Source: Bacteroidales bacterium (GTDB lineage: Bacteria > Bacteroidota > Bacteroidia > Bacteroidales > JAOZMU01). Taken from it: a stretch of 6,703 nt of DNA. Where the stretch lies: contig JAOZMU010000191.1 in NCBI GenBank assembly GCA_029934165.1, positions 1 through 6,703 of the forward strand. Reading direction: 5' to 3'. Positions 6,284 through 6,703 of the stretch are shown piece after piece. The notes under the pieces are model-generated. The model made no database searches. It worked only from the letters and a program-made list of their open reading frames with translations, and was not told where the DNA came from. The first letter of the stretch is position 1. Every line of letters begins with the position of its first letter. Position numbers and translations under genes: made by a program.

Positions 6284-6317
6284 AACCTGTTGTTTAAACA
6301 ATTGTAACACAAAGGTT
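6284..6317 (+). terminator. Hairpin downstream of gldG, weak terminator candidate
   Basis: AACCT (6284-6288) and TTGT (6290-6293), separated by one bulged G, pair with ACAA (6309-6312) and AGGTT (6313-6317) around a 15-base loop. The 12-bp perfect palindrome TTGTTTAAACAA (6290-6301) overlaps its left arm. It lies 31 bases past the gldG stop, but no T-run follows. Confidence 0.25.
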
Positions 6318-6383
6318 TATACTAGATTATTTAGATAAACGATTATAAAATATCTTATTATAACGGATTAACGCTGATTTTTC

Positions 6384-6391
6384 TAATTTTG
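6384..6391 (+). promoter_or_regulatory. Candidate -7 box for the right-edge gene
   Basis: TAATTTTG matches TAnnTTTG, 92 bases before the ATG at 6484. There is no clear -33 TTG at the right distance. The leader between contains a 7-bp hairpin at 6431-6452. Confidence 0.3.
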
Positions 6392-6430
6392 AATAAATTA
6401 TTTGCAACATAATAAACTGAAATTTAACAA

Positions 6431-6452
6431 AATTAGTTTAAAAGCACTAATT
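6431..6452. repeat. 7-bp perfect inverted repeat upstream of the right-edge gene
   Basis: AATTAGT (6431-6437) and ACTAATT (6446-6452) are perfect complements with an 8-base loop, 31 bases before the ATG at 6484. It could be an operator, a leader hairpin, or chance in AT-rich DNA. Confidence 0.3.
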
Positions 6453-6483
6453 CATTGATTATCAAAGATTTAAACCAGAAACA

Positions 6484-6703
6484 ATGAAAATCCAAAATCC
6501 CGAAAATACAGACGAAATTTTAATCATTCCGAATCCAATTTACGACGTTGTTTTCCGATATTTAATGCAGGATAACGACAGTGCTTTGATAATTATTTCA
6601 ACGCTGATAGGCGAAAACATAAAAACGCTTGAATTTCAGCCATTAACACGTGCATTTAAAAAAACCGACGAAGATAATCTCAGTCAAAAAGAGAAACTGA
6701 TAA
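6484..6703 (+). CDS. N-terminus of a PD-(D/E)XK transposase/Rpn-like nuclease protein (partial)
   Basis: The gene runs off the right edge; 73 codons are visible from the ATG at 6484. The segment IIPNPIYDVVFRYLMQDN (14-31), followed by SALIIISTLIGENIKTLEF (33-51), closely resembles the start of a Bacteroidota family usually annotated as PD-(D/E)XK nuclease family transposase, related to Rpn (recombination-promoting nuclease) proteins. In those, 'NPIYD.VFKYLM.D' and a helix ending in '.IIGE.I..L.F.P' come before the nuclease core. The catalytic Asp, Glu/Gln and Lys would lie beyond this window, so activity cannot be judged. Family members act on DNA and, in the Rpn case, promote RecA-independent horizontal transfer; whether this copy does is unknown. 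The start has an A-rich leader and no Shine-Dalgarno motif. The gene follows gldG by 231 non-coding bases, which carry a hairpin, a -7 candidate and a small inverted repeat, so it is probably transcribed separately. Confidence 0.7.
   Translation, partial: MKIQNPENTDEILIIPNPIYDVVFRYLMQDNDSALIIISTLIGENIKTLEFQPLTRAFKKTDEDNLSQKEKLI

Noticed and set aside
6253..6483. tRNA, small gene or CRISPR repeat between gldG and the right-edge gene
   Set aside because: No cloverleaf-like GC stems, no regularly spaced repeats and no open frame of useful length; only weak AT-rich palindromes are seen.

Overview
The window comes from an AT-rich member of the Bacteroidota, probably Bacteroidales-like although the order is uncertain. 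Four things point there: a GldG-type gliding/ABC auxiliary protein; a short lipoprotein signal ending in FASC followed by Ser-Asp; starts preceded by A/T-rich sequence with no Shine-Dalgarno motif; and several TAnnTTTG promoter elements upstream of genes. The right-edge gene also resembles the PD-(D/E)XK transposase/nuclease family that is common in this phylum.

Layout from left to right. On the minus strand at the left edge is the N-terminus of a lysine-rich coiled-coil protein, probably transposase-like (1-223). Next is a complete glnS for glutaminyl-tRNA synthetase, also minus (442-2151). A 390-base non-coding stretch follows (2152-2541). It holds a long, locally GC-richer fold-back that looks like a structured RNA, two smaller hairpins, and an inverted repeat in the glnS leader. 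A minus-strand gene for a small lipoprotein of unknown function lies at 2542-3102. It is divergent from trpS (tryptophanyl-tRNA synthetase, 3408-4397, plus), and the intergenic region between them carries a promoter candidate for each direction and a 12-bp hairpin. After trpS come gldG (4564-6252, plus, GTG start) and, at the right edge, the N-terminus of a PD-(D/E)XK/Rpn-like protein (6484 onward).

The genes do not form one pathway. Two translation housekeeping genes sit with a cell-surface lipoprotein gene and a lone gldG, and the window is bounded by two partial genes of mobile-element type. The gldF permease gene, which usually accompanies gldG, is not seen. I find no CRISPR array, tRNA, rRNA or clear defence system. 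The most interesting non-coding signal is the fold-back at 2309-2452. I see no convincing evidence of a wholly new multi-gene system.
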